A stretch of DNA of 64,000 bases, taken from contig CP116226.1 of NCBI GenBank assembly GCA_038182865.1, positions 1,922,001 through 1,986,000 on the forward strand. Reading direction: 5' to 3'. The notes under the pieces were generated by a model, which saw only the letters and a program-made list of their open reading frames with translations, had not been told where the DNA came from and made no database searches. Position 1 is the first letter of the stretch. The number at the start of each line of letters is the position of its first letter. This stretch comes from Microbacterium enclense. Its GTDB lineage: Bacteria > Actinomycetota > Actinomycetes > Actinomycetales > Microbacteriaceae. The translations under genes and the position numbers were made by a program. Below, one piece after another: positions 44,593 to 53,513 of the stretch.

Positions 44593-45506
44593 CCGCTCTC
44601 AACCAGCCCGCGCTCGCCGTCGAGCAGGCCGAACTGACCCTCCCCGCGGCGCAGCGTTCGCGGCCCCGCTTCCGGCGGGTCGGCATGGAACGGGTGAACT
44701 GGTCGACGACCACCATTCTCGTGCTCTGCTCGCTCACCATCCTGCTGCCGCTGTACGTCACCGTCGCGATGGCGCTGAAGAGCGGCACCCAGGTCGTCGA
44801 CGGCAACGCGTTCTCGCTCCCGTCGCCGATCAGCTTCGACGGCTTCGTCCAGGCGTGGACGCTCACGAAGTTCCCGGTGGGCCTGGCGATCTCCCTGCTG
44901 GTCACCGCCGGCACGGTGATCGCGACGATCATCCTCGCGGCCTTCGCCTCGTACGCGATCGCCCGCAACTGGGACCGCAAGCTCTTCCGCTACTCGTTCT
45001 TCTACCTGCTCGCGGCGATGTTCATCCCATTCCCGGTCGTGGCCCTGCCGCAGATCCAGCTCACCGGACGCGTCGGGCTCGACAACCCGGTCGGCGTGAT
45101 CATCCTCGCCACGATGTTCCAGCTGAGCTTCAGCGTCCTGCTGTTCACCGCGTTCCTGCGCTCGATTCCGCTCGAGCTCGAGGAGAGCGCGCGCATCGAC
45201 GGGGCGACGACGTGGCAGACGTTCTGGCAGCTCATCTTCCCGCTGCTGGCACCGATGAGCGCCACGGTCGGCATCTTCGCGTTCCTCTACGCATGGAACG
45301 ACTTCATGATGCCCTCGCTCATCATCAGCGATCCGGCGTTGCAGACCCTCCCGGTGCGGCAGAACCTGTTCCAGACGCAGTTCAGCAACAACTACAACGT
45401 CGCCTTCGCCTCGTACCTCATGGCCATGGCCCCCGCGATCGTCGCGTACCTCTTCACCCAGCGATGGGTGATGGCGGGCGTCACGCAGGGCGCCATCAAG
45501 GGCTGA
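44589..45506 (+). CDS. Sugar ABC transporter permease (MalG type)
   Basis: This 305-residue permease starts with GTG in a GTGA overlap. A 45-residue hydrophilic N-terminus precedes six membrane segments. The coupling loop EESARIDGATTWQTFWQLIFPLL and the C-terminus WVMAGVTQGAIKG are standard. The alpha-glucosidase gene follows after 31 bases, preceded by GAAAGGA. Confidence 0.92.
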   Translation: MTALNQPALAVEQAELTLPAAQRSRPRFRRVGMERVNWSTTTILVLCSLTILLPLYVTVAMALKSGTQVVDGNAFSLPSPISFDGFVQAWTLTKFPVGLAISLLVTAGTVIATIILAAFASYAIARNWDRKLFRYSFFYLLAAMFIPFPVVALPQIQLTGRVGLDNPVGVIILATMFQLSFSVLLFTAFLRSIPLELEESARIDGATTWQTFWQLIFPLLAPMSATVGIFAFLYAWNDFMMPSLIISDPALQTLPVRQNLFQTQFSNNYNVAFASYLMAMAPAIVAYLFTQRWVMAGVTQGAIKG

Positions 45507-45537
45507 TACCGACCACCCCCCCGAAAGGACCTCTTCC

Positions 45538-47220
45538 GTGACCTCCCCCGCACCCTCCGTGCAGACCCGCGACCTCTCCGATGCCCCCGACTGGTGGCGT
45601 CAGGCCGTCGTCTACCAGGTGTATCCGCGCAGCTTCGCCGACAGCAACGGCGACGGCCTCGGCGACATCCCCGGCGTCACCTCGCGCGTGCCCTATCTCT
45701 CCGAGCTGGGAGTGGATGCCATCTGGCTGAGCCCCTTCTACCCCTCCGACCTCGCCGACGGCGGCTACGACGTCGCCGACTACCGCGACGTCGACCCGAA
45801 GCTCGGCACCCTGGCCGACATGGACGAGCTGATCACTCAGCTGCACGCCCATGGCATCCGGGTGGTCGTCGACATCGTCCCCAACCACACCTCCGACAAG
45901 CACGTGTGGTTCCAGGAGGCGCTGGCGGCCGGTCGCGGCTCGGCGGCGCGCGACCGGTACATCTTCCGTGAGGGGACCGGTCTCGACGGATCCGAGCCGC
46001 CCACCGACTGGGAGTCGGTCTTCGGGGGGTCGGCGTGGGAGCGCGTCGAAGACGGGCAGTGGTACCTGCACAACTTCGATGTCTCGCAGCCCGACCTCGA
46101 CTGGTCGAACCCCGAGGTGCGCGCCGACTTCGTGAAGACCCTCCGCTTCTGGAGCGACCGCGGTGTCGACGGTTTCCGCATCGACGTGGCGCACATGCTC
46201 ACGAAGGATCTGACCGAGCCGCTGCCCTCCCGCGCCGAGCTCGAGCAGCTGCCCTTCGACGGGAAGCACCCGCTGGTCGACCGCGACGACGTGCACGAGG
46301 TCTACGCCGAGTGGCGCGCGGTGTTCGATTCGTACGACCCGCCGCGCACCGCGGTCGCCGAGGCGTGGGTGCACCCCTCGCGCGTGCCGCTGTACGCGCG
46401 CTCCGAGAGCCTGGGCCAGGCGTTCAACTTCGATCTGCTCGAGGCCGGTTTCGATCCCGCGCAGTTCCGTCGGATCGTCGCCGACAACCTTTCGCTCGCG
46501 GCCGAGTCGGGCTCATCCACCACGTGGGTGCTGTCGAACCACGACGTCGTGCGCCACGCCACCCGATACGGGCTCCCCGATGCCGAGCGCGGCGCCGACG
46601 GACGCCCGACCCTCAAGCACGGCAACGAGTGGCTGTTGTCGGGCGGCCAGAGCCCGGCTCTCGACGCTGCCCGCGGGGAGCGCCGCGCCCGCGCCGCCGC
46701 GACCTTCGTCCTGGGCCTGCCGGGCTCCGCGTACCTCTACCAGGGTGAGGAACTGGGGCTGCACGAGGTCGCCGACATCCCCGACGCCGAGCGGCAGGAC
46801 CCGACGTTCTTCCGCAGCCCCGGCGTCGACCGGGGTCGGGACGGATGCCGGGTGCCCCTGCCGTGGACCGAGGAGGGCCCCGCATTCGGATTCGGCACGG
46901 GCACCGCGCACCTGCCGCAGCCCGACTGGTTCCGCACCTATGCGGTCGACCTGCAGGACGGCGACCCCGCTTCCACTCTGTCGCTCTATCGCCGCGCGCT
47001 GGATCTGCGGCACGAGTTGCAGACCGACGAGCAGCTGGAGTGGGTCGACACCGGCCGCGACGATGTCGTGGCCTTCGCGCGCCCCAACGGCTGGACGGTC
47101 GTGACGAACTTCGGCGCGGAGCCGGCAGCGCTCCCCGCGGGCGAGGTTGTGCTGGCCAGTGGCGCTCTCGACGGCGACGCGCTGCCCGGCGAGACCACGG
47201 TCTGGCTCCGTCGCTCCTGA
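45538..47220 (+). CDS. Alpha-glucosidase, glycoside hydrolase family 13
   Basis: This 560-residue cytoplasmic enzyme is of the oligo-1,6-/alpha-glucosidase group. The N-terminus WWRQAVVYQVYPRSFADSNGDG is diagnostic, with the group-specific Asp-rich loop. Catalytic regions are DIVPNHTS, GFRIDVAHML (nucleophile Asp), VAEAWV (Glu) and LSNHDVVRH (Asp). GTG start with GAAAGGA upstream. As the last gene of the ROK-controlled unit it would hydrolyse the imported disaccharide or oligosaccharide. Two strong hairpins and a long palindrome follow. Confidence 0.92.
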   Translation: MTSPAPSVQTRDLSDAPDWWRQAVVYQVYPRSFADSNGDGLGDIPGVTSRVPYLSELGVDAIWLSPFYPSDLADGGYDVADYRDVDPKLGTLADMDELITQLHAHGIRVVVDIVPNHTSDKHVWFQEALAAGRGSAARDRYIFREGTGLDGSEPPTDWESVFGGSAWERVEDGQWYLHNFDVSQPDLDWSNPEVRADFVKTLRFWSDRGVDGFRIDVAHMLTKDLTEPLPSRAELEQLPFDGKHPLVDRDDVHEVYAEWRAVFDSYDPPRTAVAEAWVHPSRVPLYARSESLGQAFNFDLLEAGFDPAQFRRIVADNLSLAAESGSSTTWVLSNHDVVRHATRYGLPDAERGADGRPTLKHGNEWLLSGGQSPALDAARGERRARAAATFVLGLPGSAYLYQGEELGLHEVADIPDAERQDPTFFRSPGVDRGRDGCRVPLPWTEEGPAFGFGTGTAHLPQPDWFRTYAVDLQDGDPASTLSLYRRALDLRHELQTDEQLEWVDTGRDDVVAFARPNGWTVVTNFGAEPAALPAGEVVLASGALDGDALPGETTVWLRRS

Positions 47221-47222
47221 CC

Positions 47223-47260
47223 CAGCCCCTTCCGGGGAAGTCCTTCGCCGGAAGGGGCTG
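47223..47260. terminator. Terminator hairpin after the alpha-glucosidase gene
   Basis: A 13-bp perfect stem (CAGCCCCTTCCGG at 47223-47235 with its complement at 47248-47260) encloses a 12-base loop, two bases after the stop codon. There is no T-tract, as is usual in high-GC actinobacteria. Confidence 0.7.
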
Positions 47261-47279
47261 TCCCGGAAGCCCCGTCCCG

Positions 47280-47310
47280 GAAGCCCCGGCGCCCCGAGCG
47301 CCGGGGCTTC
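47280..47310. terminator. Second terminator-like hairpin
   Basis: GAAGCCCCGGCGC (47280-47292) and GCGCCGGGGCTTC (47298-47310) form a perfect 13-bp stem with a five-base loop. It lies between converging genes and immediately before a still longer palindrome. Confidence 0.7.
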
Positions 47311-47314
47311 CCCG

Positions 47315-47387
47315 CGCTCCGTTGAGTGTCCACAACACCCGGACGGATTTCTCGGCCGTCCGGGTGTTCTGGACACTCAACGGAGCG
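47315..47387. repeat. 73-bp near-perfect palindrome
   Basis: Two 32-base arms (47315-47346 and 47356-47387) are complementary at 31 of 32 positions around a nine-base loop, ATTTCTCGG. The outer ends read CGCTCCGTTGAG on each strand. It lies between converging genes, and its stem is much longer than a terminator needs. It could be a bidirectional terminator, a REP-like element or a small mobile palindrome. Confidence 0.8.
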
Positions 47388-47415
47388 TCACCGCCTGCCC
47401 GCGCTCCCGCGCGCC

Positions 47416-48228
47416 TCAGCGCACCCGCACCCAGCCGTCGCCGCGACGCTCGATCGCCCCGGCCGCCGCGAAGGCCTCGAGCCACCCGCCCATCGGCCAG
47501 ACGCCCCAGCGGGCGCGGAACGTCGCACCGTTGCGCAGGATGTCGTCGAGATGCTGCCACGGCGGAGACGACACCGGATGCCACTGGTGAAAGGCATCCG
47601 CCCCACCCACCCAGCGCATCTCCACGCCGCGGTCGCGAGCCGACCAGGCGAGGTCGGTGTCTTCGGCCCCGTAGCCCTCGTACCCGGGATCGAAGCCGCC
47701 GACGCGGGCCCACGTCGTCGGCGTCACGGCGAACGACAGCGACCAGAACAGGTCGTACTCAGCGGACGTCGCCGCTCGCGTCTCGCCGGCCGGTAGTGCC
47801 GGACGCGCGCGGTGCGGGCGCGCGAGGAAGGGCAGGTCGGCGGCGGTTTCCGGGCGCTGCACGCTCGACAGGTACGTCACCGGACCTGCGAGCAGAGCGT
47901 CCGGATACGAGGTCGCCGCGTCGTGGTACGCCGACAGGAGTTCGGGTCCGGGAAGGCAATCCACGTCGAGGAACACCAGGAGCTCCGCCCCCGCGGCGAT
48001 CGCCGTATCGGCCGCGCGATTGCGGCCCTCACCGACCCGGAATCCGTGCGGCCCCGGCGGGACGTGCAGCGTGCGGGTCTCGGCATCCGGGATGCCGGTC
48101 GGCGCCGCCGCGTCGAGCCACGCCTCCACGCGCACGATGTCGCCCGCCACTTCGGCGAGCACGCGTCGCTGGCGCTCGAGGTGCTCGCGCCGGGCACGCG
48201 ACGCCACCGTGATGACCGCGGTCTTCAC
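47416..48228 (-). CDS. Glycosyltransferase family 2 (GT-A fold)
   Basis: This 270-residue GT-A-fold enzyme has AVITVASRARREHLERQR at the N-terminus, the nucleotide-sugar/metal motif in LVFLDVDCLPGP and the acceptor-side block GGFDPGYEGYGAEDTDLAW, as in galactosyltransferase-like family 2 proteins. There is no membrane segment. GTG at 48228 overlaps the upstream gene's stop. It is the last gene of a four-gene minus-strand glycosyltransferase operon. Confidence 0.85.
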   Translation of the reverse strand: MKTAVITVASRARREHLERQRRVLAEVAGDIVRVEAWLDAAAPTGIPDAETRTLHVPPGPHGFRVGEGRNRAADTAIAAGAELLVFLDVDCLPGPELLSAYHDAATSYPDALLAGPVTYLSSVQRPETAADLPFLARPHRARPALPAGETRAATSAEYDLFWSLSFAVTPTTWARVGGFDPGYEGYGAEDTDLAWSARDRGVEMRWVGGADAFHQWHPVSSPPWQHLDDILRNGATFRARWGVWPMGGWLEAFAAAGAIERRGDGWVRVR

Positions 48229-49229
48229 GGCACCATCGCCTCGATCGCGGACGCCATGCGCCCCGCGGCACCCGCGACCTGCCAGCGCGACCAATCGGGG
48301 GAGTCGCTCGCCGCCTTCTCGACGAGGTCGGCGAGGTCGGAGGGCGAGGGGGCGCCGCCGGTCGACCGGGCCAGCCCCCCGCGCTCGAGGGCCTCGGCGG
48401 TCGCACGCTGCTCGTCGAAGGGACGGTCCTGAGCGATGACGACGGAGCGCGCACCGGATGCCGCGAGGTCGGCGACACTGTTCTGACCCGCGGCGCTCAC
48501 CACCACCGTGCTCCGGCTGAGCAGGGGCCACGGGTCCGAGATCCGGGACGCGTCGTCGTGGCCGGCGGAGGTCACCTCCCAGCCGCGGTCGCGGAGAACG
48601 GCGGTGACCTCGTGTCTCTCGTCGGGCGCGAGAACCCGACCGAGCAGGAGCACCGACCGCACGTCGCGGGCCGGCGCGGGTGTCCGTCCGTCGAAGCGGG
48701 AGATGCCCCCGGTCCAGGCGACACGGTCGCCGTGGGGGGCGAGGCCCGGCGAGGGGACCGCGCCATGCGGCCAGGGGGCGACGATGCGGTCGGCCAAGGC
48801 GTACGCCAAGGCGTGCGGCGCGTCGGTGCGTGCGCCGGGCTGCGTCACGGCGACGGTTCGCAGGCCCAGCAGACGCGCGAACGCGACGACCTCGGCGCTG
48901 ACGTCGACGACGAATGTCGACAGCGGACGGTCCGCCGCCGCGCGCGCGATCGTCGCGAGACGCCCGCGATGCCCCGGGTGGTCGTGCGGCGCCCAGTGGA
49001 GGACTCCACGCGCGGTCGGATCGCCCGCCCGCGGATCCACGACCGTGCCGTCCGCCGCGCGCACGGGATCGGCGTCCGACGGGAGGTCGACCCACTCGAT
49101 GTCGGCGCGAAGCCCCGTCGGGCGGGGGAGCGAGGAGAACGCCACGACCCGGCTGCGCAGGTGGGGGTGGACGGCGAGGAAGCGCGCCACATGGCCGAAT
49201 CCGTGGTGGTGGATGTACCAGCCGATCAC
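48225..49229 (-). CDS. Glycosyltransferase, MurG/GT28-like (GT-B fold)
   Basis: This 334-residue protein begins WYIHHHGFGHVARFLAV, the glycine/histidine loop of GT-B enzymes that resemble MurG and UDP-glucuronosyltransferases. The C-terminal half has STVVVSAAGQNSVADLAASG, the matching donor-binding segment. It is cytoplasmic. GTG at 49229 overlaps the upstream stop as GTGA, so translation is coupled to the family 4 gene. Donor and acceptor are unknown. Confidence 0.78.
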   Translation of the reverse strand: MIGWYIHHHGFGHVARFLAVHPHLRSRVVAFSSLPRPTGLRADIEWVDLPSDADPVRAADGTVVDPRAGDPTARGVLHWAPHDHPGHRGRLATIARAAADRPLSTFVVDVSAEVVAFARLLGLRTVAVTQPGARTDAPHALAYALADRIVAPWPHGAVPSPGLAPHGDRVAWTGGISRFDGRTPAPARDVRSVLLLGRVLAPDERHEVTAVLRDRGWEVTSAGHDDASRISDPWPLLSRSTVVVSAAGQNSVADLAASGARSVVIAQDRPFDEQRATAEALERGGLARSTGGAPSPSDLADLVEKAASDSPDWSRWQVAGAAGRMASAIEAMVP

Positions 49230-50362
49230 CACGACACCGCCGGCACCCGCCGCGCCGGAACGGGCTGTGCGGTGTGCGACAGCACGCGCTCCACCTCGCG
49301 ATAGCGCTGCGCGAGCGAGTGCTGGCGCACCGCTGCCCGCCGCGTCCACACGCGGGTGAGCGGTTCGCGTGCCCCCGCCGCGGCGAGCTCGGCCGCGGCC
49401 CTGCCCAGCGCGACGACGTCTCCGGGCGCGACCGTGGCCGATCCCGGCATCCCCGCGAGCACCTCCGACACGCCGCCGATGTCGAACGCGGCGACGGGGG
49501 TGCCGGTCGCGAGGGCTTCGGCGATGACGAGACCGAACGGCTCCTCCCACATCGGCGTCACGAGGGCGACGGCCGACGATCCGACCAGGCGGCAGAGGTC
49601 GGGCTGCCGCAGCGGTCCGACGTAGCGGGCGTGGGGTCCGAGGCGGGGCACGACCTCCTGCTCGAAGTAGTCCACGTCGCCGATGCGCCCCGCGAGAACG
49701 ATGTGCGCGTCGACGGCGCGGGCCGCCTCGATGGCCAGGTGAGGTGCTTTTTCCGGCACGATCCGGCCCGACCAGACCCACGACGGTCCGCCTGCTCCAC
49801 GCGTCCACTGCTCGGTGTCGATGCCGTTCGGGAAGACGAAGGCGTCGACACCCTCCACCGACCAGGCGCGCGCCGTCGTCTGGCTGACCGCGACGAAGCG
49901 GTGCGGGTTGTCGCGCACCTGCGCCGCAGCTCGCAGCATCGGTTCCAGGGGCGGGGTGTGCAGCGTGGTGACCACGGGGATTCCGGCCTCGCGACTCCAC
50001 CGGATCGGTGCCGGATGCAGGCTGTGGTTGTCGACGACGTCGTACAGGTGCCGGTCGGCGATGAGGCGGTCGCGAGCCGCGTCGAACGCGGCGTCGACCG
50101 CCGCCGCGTATCCGAGCGGATAGTCGGTGTCCGACGACTCCTCCGGGCGCGTCCACGCGGGCGTGGGGAGACGGAACTCAGGAACCTCGCTGAGGAAGTC
50201 CGACCCCTCCGCCGCGCACAAGGTGACCTCGTGCCCCCGTGCGCGCAACCACCGCACGCGGTCCCACACGCAGGCCTCGAGCCCGCCGGCGTGCGGCTGG
50301 CGCAAGGGATACCTCGAGGGGGCGACCACGAGGACCCGCAGGGGACGAGCGTCGCGGATCAT
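49226..50362 (-). CDS. Glycosyltransferase family 4
   Basis: This 378-residue GT-B enzyme has the N-terminal glycine loop region PLRQPHAGGLEACVWDRV, NGIDTEQW and SGRIVPEKAPHLAIEA. The E-x7-E donor motif lies in EEPFGLVIAEALATGTPV. ATG at 50362 overlaps the stop of the upstream gene. It is the clearest retaining glycosyltransferase of the cluster. Confidence 0.9.
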   Translation of the reverse strand: MIRDARPLRVLVVAPSRYPLRQPHAGGLEACVWDRVRWLRARGHEVTLCAAEGSDFLSEVPEFRLPTPAWTRPEESSDTDYPLGYAAAVDAAFDAARDRLIADRHLYDVVDNHSLHPAPIRWSREAGIPVVTTLHTPPLEPMLRAAAQVRDNPHRFVAVSQTTARAWSVEGVDAFVFPNGIDTEQWTRGAGGPSWVWSGRIVPEKAPHLAIEAARAVDAHIVLAGRIGDVDYFEQEVVPRLGPHARYVGPLRQPDLCRLVGSSAVALVTPMWEEPFGLVIAEALATGTPVAAFDIGGVSEVLAGMPGSATVAPGDVVALGRAAAELAAAGAREPLTRVWTRRAAVRQHSLAQRYREVERVLSHTAQPVPARRVPAVSW

Positions 50363-51450
50363 GCCGCCACCCCCGGCCGCAGAGCCCGACGGTAGATCGC
50401 GAGATGGGCCTGCCGAACGACCGCGCGTTCGTCGAGGCGGCTCTCGCGGCGCCGTGCGACCTCCTCCGCCCGCCGAGTCGATCCCGGTGTCGACCACGCC
50501 GGCACTGTGGCATCAGTGATCGCCCGTGCGAGCGACACCGGGTCGCCCACGTCGAAGGTGTGGAAATCCTCGGGATGCTGCCCGGCCATGTGCCCGACCC
50601 GCGTCCCGATGACGGGGACGGCCAGGTCGAAGCACAATTCGGCCCATCCGGACTGCGTGCCGTGACGGTAGGGCAGTAAGCACGCGTCGAGGTCGGCCAA
50701 CCAGTGGGTGAGCTCGTCGTCGTCCAGACGCGCCCCCCGCTCGATCGTGACACCGTCGGCTCCGGCGACGAGCAGATCGATGGATGCCGCCGCCTCCGGG
50801 TCGCGCACGCGCTCGTTCATCCGCACGACGGCTTCGACGCGCGCCCCCTCCGCGCGGAGGTCGGCGATGGCGCGAACGAGGGTGGCAACGGTGCCCACGC
50901 CGTCGATGTTGGGCCGCAGGTCGCGGAGGTGGACCCCGACGCGGGTGACCTCGTGCGAGATGCCGCTCGGCGCGCTCGGCGAGGAGACGAGGGTGGGGTG
51001 CGGGATGACGGTCGTGGCACGGCCGTACTCCCGGCGGACCTCGGCGGCGGCGGAGTCGGTGAGGGTGATCAGCTCGTCGGCGGCCGCTGTGAGGACCGCG
51101 AGAGCAGCGCGGTGCTCGTCCTGCGATTCGAGTTGGGGGTTCTCGAGGTCATGCACGGTGTACACGAGGGGGAGCCCGAGACGGCGCAACGTCGAGACCG
51201 TCGTGGCGAGCTCGGCGGGCGTGTACGACTCCAGCCCGAAATGCACGTGTACGAGGTCGATATCGGCGGCGTGCGCCTCCAGCCATGCGGGCAGGAGAAC
51301 CTGTGGCGGCCACCACTGGCCCGCCGGGGCCCCGGGGACCGGCGGATCCTCGAGCAGCGTCACCACGTGCGAGTCCGTGACGGCGTGGACGTACGGGTGT
51401 GCGGACGGGACCGCGGCTACTCGGATCGGGGGGATGGTGGGGGTGTCGAT
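50359..51450 (-). CDS. Glycosyltransferase (GT-B type), probable ATC start
   Basis: This 363-residue glycosyltransferase-like protein has VHVHFGLESYTPAEL and VYTVHDLENP in the N-terminal half. In the donor half, YRHGTQSGWAELCFDLAVPVIGT resembles family 4 enzymes. No ATG or GTG lies near the expected N-terminus. AGGAGG at 51458-51463 is seven bases before an in-frame ATC (51448-51450), which I take as a rare start. The nearest conventional alternatives are GTG at 51366, which would remove 28 residues, or an upstream start near 51606 that would run into the divergent gene. Confidence 0.75.
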   Translation of the reverse strand: MDTPTIPPIRVAAVPSAHPYVHAVTDSHVVTLLEDPPVPGAPAGQWWPPQVLLPAWLEAHAADIDLVHVHFGLESYTPAELATTVSTLRRLGLPLVYTVHDLENPQLESQDEHRAALAVLTAAADELITLTDSAAAEVRREYGRATTVIPHPTLVSSPSAPSGISHEVTRVGVHLRDLRPNIDGVGTVATLVRAIADLRAEGARVEAVVRMNERVRDPEAAASIDLLVAGADGVTIERGARLDDDELTHWLADLDACLLPYRHGTQSGWAELCFDLAVPVIGTRVGHMAGQHPEDFHTFDVGDPVSLARAITDATVPAWSTPGSTRRAEEVARRRESRLDERAVVRQAHLAIYRRALRPGVAA

Positions 51451-51513
51451 TCTTTCTCCTCCTCGTGCAGCTGGCTTCGTCGGTGCGCGTACCGCATCGA
51501 CGGAGACATCGCA

Positions 51514-52503
51514 ATGCAACGGGGCGGTTGGGACGACGACGGCACCGACGGATACGTTCACAGCATGAGTGGCGAAGACGGTCGGGCGAGGAGCCTTGCG
51601 GACCACGACGAGGCGGTGCTAGCGCGCCGCCGCCACTACGCCGAGTTCTCCGGCGAGGCGCCGCTGCCCCCGCGTTTCGGCGTGGTGGTCGGCAACTGCC
51701 AGGCCGAATCCCTGCGGTTGGTCATCGCCTCCGACGCCCTGCCCGCGATCCGTGTCCCCGCCGTGCACGAGCTGACCGCGGTGGAGGCCGACCGTCTTCA
51801 CGAGATCCTCACGCGGGCGTCGTTCCTCGTGGCGCAGCCTGTCCGCGACGATTACCGCGGTCTCCCGCTCGGCACCGCGCAGCTGCGCGCGTCGCTCTCA
51901 CCCGATGCCCGCGTCGTCCTCGTCCCCTCGATCCGCTACGGCGGGCTCCACCCGTTCCAGGCCGTGCTGCGCCTCCCCGGATTCGAGGTCGATCCGCCCC
52001 TCGTGGCCTACCACGACGTTCGTCTCCTGGCCGAGGCGGCGGGTCTCCCCGTCGCGCGAGAGCTGCCGGCCGCGTCGGTGCGCGAGGTGGCGGCGGAGTC
52101 GGTGGCCGAGCTGCGGCGCCGCGAGGGTCGTGGACTCGACGTCGTGGCATCCGACCTGTTCTCTCCGGTGGTCGCCGATCTCGCCCGCACGGTGAACCAC
52201 CCCGGAAACGCCGTCTTCCTTCCCCTCGGCGAACGCCTCGTCGCGGCGCTGGGTGCCCCCGGTCGCGCGGTCGATCCCGGTCGCCCGATCCTCGCCGGGG
52301 TCCGGGCCCCGCTCGAGGAGTGGGTCGTCGACGCCTGGAGCCTGGATGCCGAGCCCCAGCCCGACTGGATCGTCGCCGGCGAGGTGCTCGCCGCGGCCAC
52401 CGTGGCCGAGGCCCACCGTGCCTGGTACGCCGAACGCCCCGCCTTCGTCGCCGCGGCCGTGACGCGCATCGCCCCGCTCCTTCGCCGCTGGCGTGCCGCA
52501 TGA
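51514..52503 (+). CDS. WcbI-like polysaccharide biosynthesis protein
   Basis: This 329-residue protein resembles WcbI, a capsule-biosynthesis protein proposed to be an acetyltransferase with an SGNH-like fold. It has GNCQAESLR near residue 52 and VNHPGNAVF near residue 227, the two WcbI blocks. GGAG eight bases before the ATG at 51514 decides the start; an ATG at 51565 with a weaker site is possible. It heads a plus-strand operon divergent from the glycosyltransferase genes. A role in modifying a surface glycan is inferred. Confidence 0.78.
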   Translation: MQRGGWDDDGTDGYVHSMSGEDGRARSLADHDEAVLARRRHYAEFSGEAPLPPRFGVVVGNCQAESLRLVIASDALPAIRVPAVHELTAVEADRLHEILTRASFLVAQPVRDDYRGLPLGTAQLRASLSPDARVVLVPSIRYGGLHPFQAVLRLPGFEVDPPLVAYHDVRLLAEAAGLPVARELPAASVREVAAESVAELRRREGRGLDVVASDLFSPVVADLARTVNHPGNAVFLPLGERLVAALGAPGRAVDPGRPILAGVRAPLEEWVVDAWSLDAEPQPDWIVAGEVLAAATVAEAHRAWYAERPAFVAAAVTRIAPLLRRWRAA

Positions 52504-53513
52504 CGTCCCTGTTCTCGCCGCCGGACGAGACGGCTCCGGATGCCACCACCCCCGTCCTGCTCGTGCACCCCGGACCTCACGGAGTCGCCGCCTACGCACG
52601 CGAGGTCGCCGCGGCTGTGGCGGGCGTGGGCGAGAAGCCACGCTCCGTGGGTCCCGACGACCTGGCCTCGCTACCGCCGGGAACTCCCGTCCACGCGCAC
52701 GTGACCGATCGGCTGTGGGGGCGATCGCCGGAGGATGCCACCGAGACGGTCGTGGCCCTCGCTCGACGTCATCCGCTCACGGTCACGCTTCACGACGTCC
52801 CGCAGGCGTCCGACGGCGAACGCAACCGGCCGCGTCGGCGGGCCTTCTATCGCGCCGTCGCGCTGTCCGCCCGCGCGATCGCGGTGAACAGCGCACACGA
52901 GCGCGCCCTCCTCGCGGAAGAAGACGTGTGGGATGGACCGGTCGCCGTCGTGCCCCTTCCGGTGACCTCTCGTCCGCCGCGCGCGGTTCCGCCGCCCGAC
53001 GGCGCGGTGGGCGTGCTCGGATACTTCTACCCCGGCAAGGGGCACGATGAAGCGCTCGCCGCCGCCGTCGCCGCCGGGCTGACTCGTCTCAGCGTCCTGG
53101 GACGCGCGTCGGAGGGGCACGCCGACGAGTTGGAGGCGTTCGTCCGCCGCGCCGCCGACGAGGGAGTCGTCGCCGAGGTGACGGGCTGGTTGGACGACGC
53201 GGAGATGGCGGAGCGTGCCGCGGCGGTCGCGGTGCCGGTGATCGCCCACCGGCACGTGTCCGCATCGGGGTCTCTGACTTCGTGGATCGGGTGGGGCCGC
53301 AAACCTCTCGCCGTCCGCAACCGGTACGTGGACGAGATGGCCGCGCTGCGCCCCGGTACGCTCGCGCCGGTCGAGGCCGACGCCCTCGCCGACGCGATCC
53401 GCTCCGCAGTCGCCGAACCCGCACGCACGTGGCACGGCATCGATCCCGTGCCTTTCGGGCCGTCCGACGTCGCGCGGGCGTACCTGCGGTGGTGGCGCGA
53501 GGTGCTCGCGTGA
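52500..53513 (+). CDS. Glycosyltransferase-like protein (GT-B type)
   Basis: This 337-residue protein has VLLVHPGPHGVAAYAREVAAAV at the N-terminus and a donor-binding-like half containing GVLGYFYPGKGHDEALAAAV and GWLDDAEMAERAAAV, as in family 4 enzymes. The E-x7-E motif is not evident (SASGSLTSWIGWGRKPLAV at its place), so activity is uncertain. The ATG overlaps the WcbI-like stop and the stop overlaps the next GTG. Confidence 0.7.
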   Translation: MTSLFSPPDETAPDATTPVLLVHPGPHGVAAYAREVAAAVAGVGEKPRSVGPDDLASLPPGTPVHAHVTDRLWGRSPEDATETVVALARRHPLTVTLHDVPQASDGERNRPRRRAFYRAVALSARAIAVNSAHERALLAEEDVWDGPVAVVPLPVTSRPPRAVPPPDGAVGVLGYFYPGKGHDEALAAAVAAGLTRLSVLGRASEGHADELEAFVRRAADEGVVAEVTGWLDDAEMAERAAAVAVPVIAHRHVSASGSLTSWIGWGRKPLAVRNRYVDEMAALRPGTLAPVEADALADAIRSAVAEPARTWHGIDPVPFGPSDVARAYLRWWREVLA

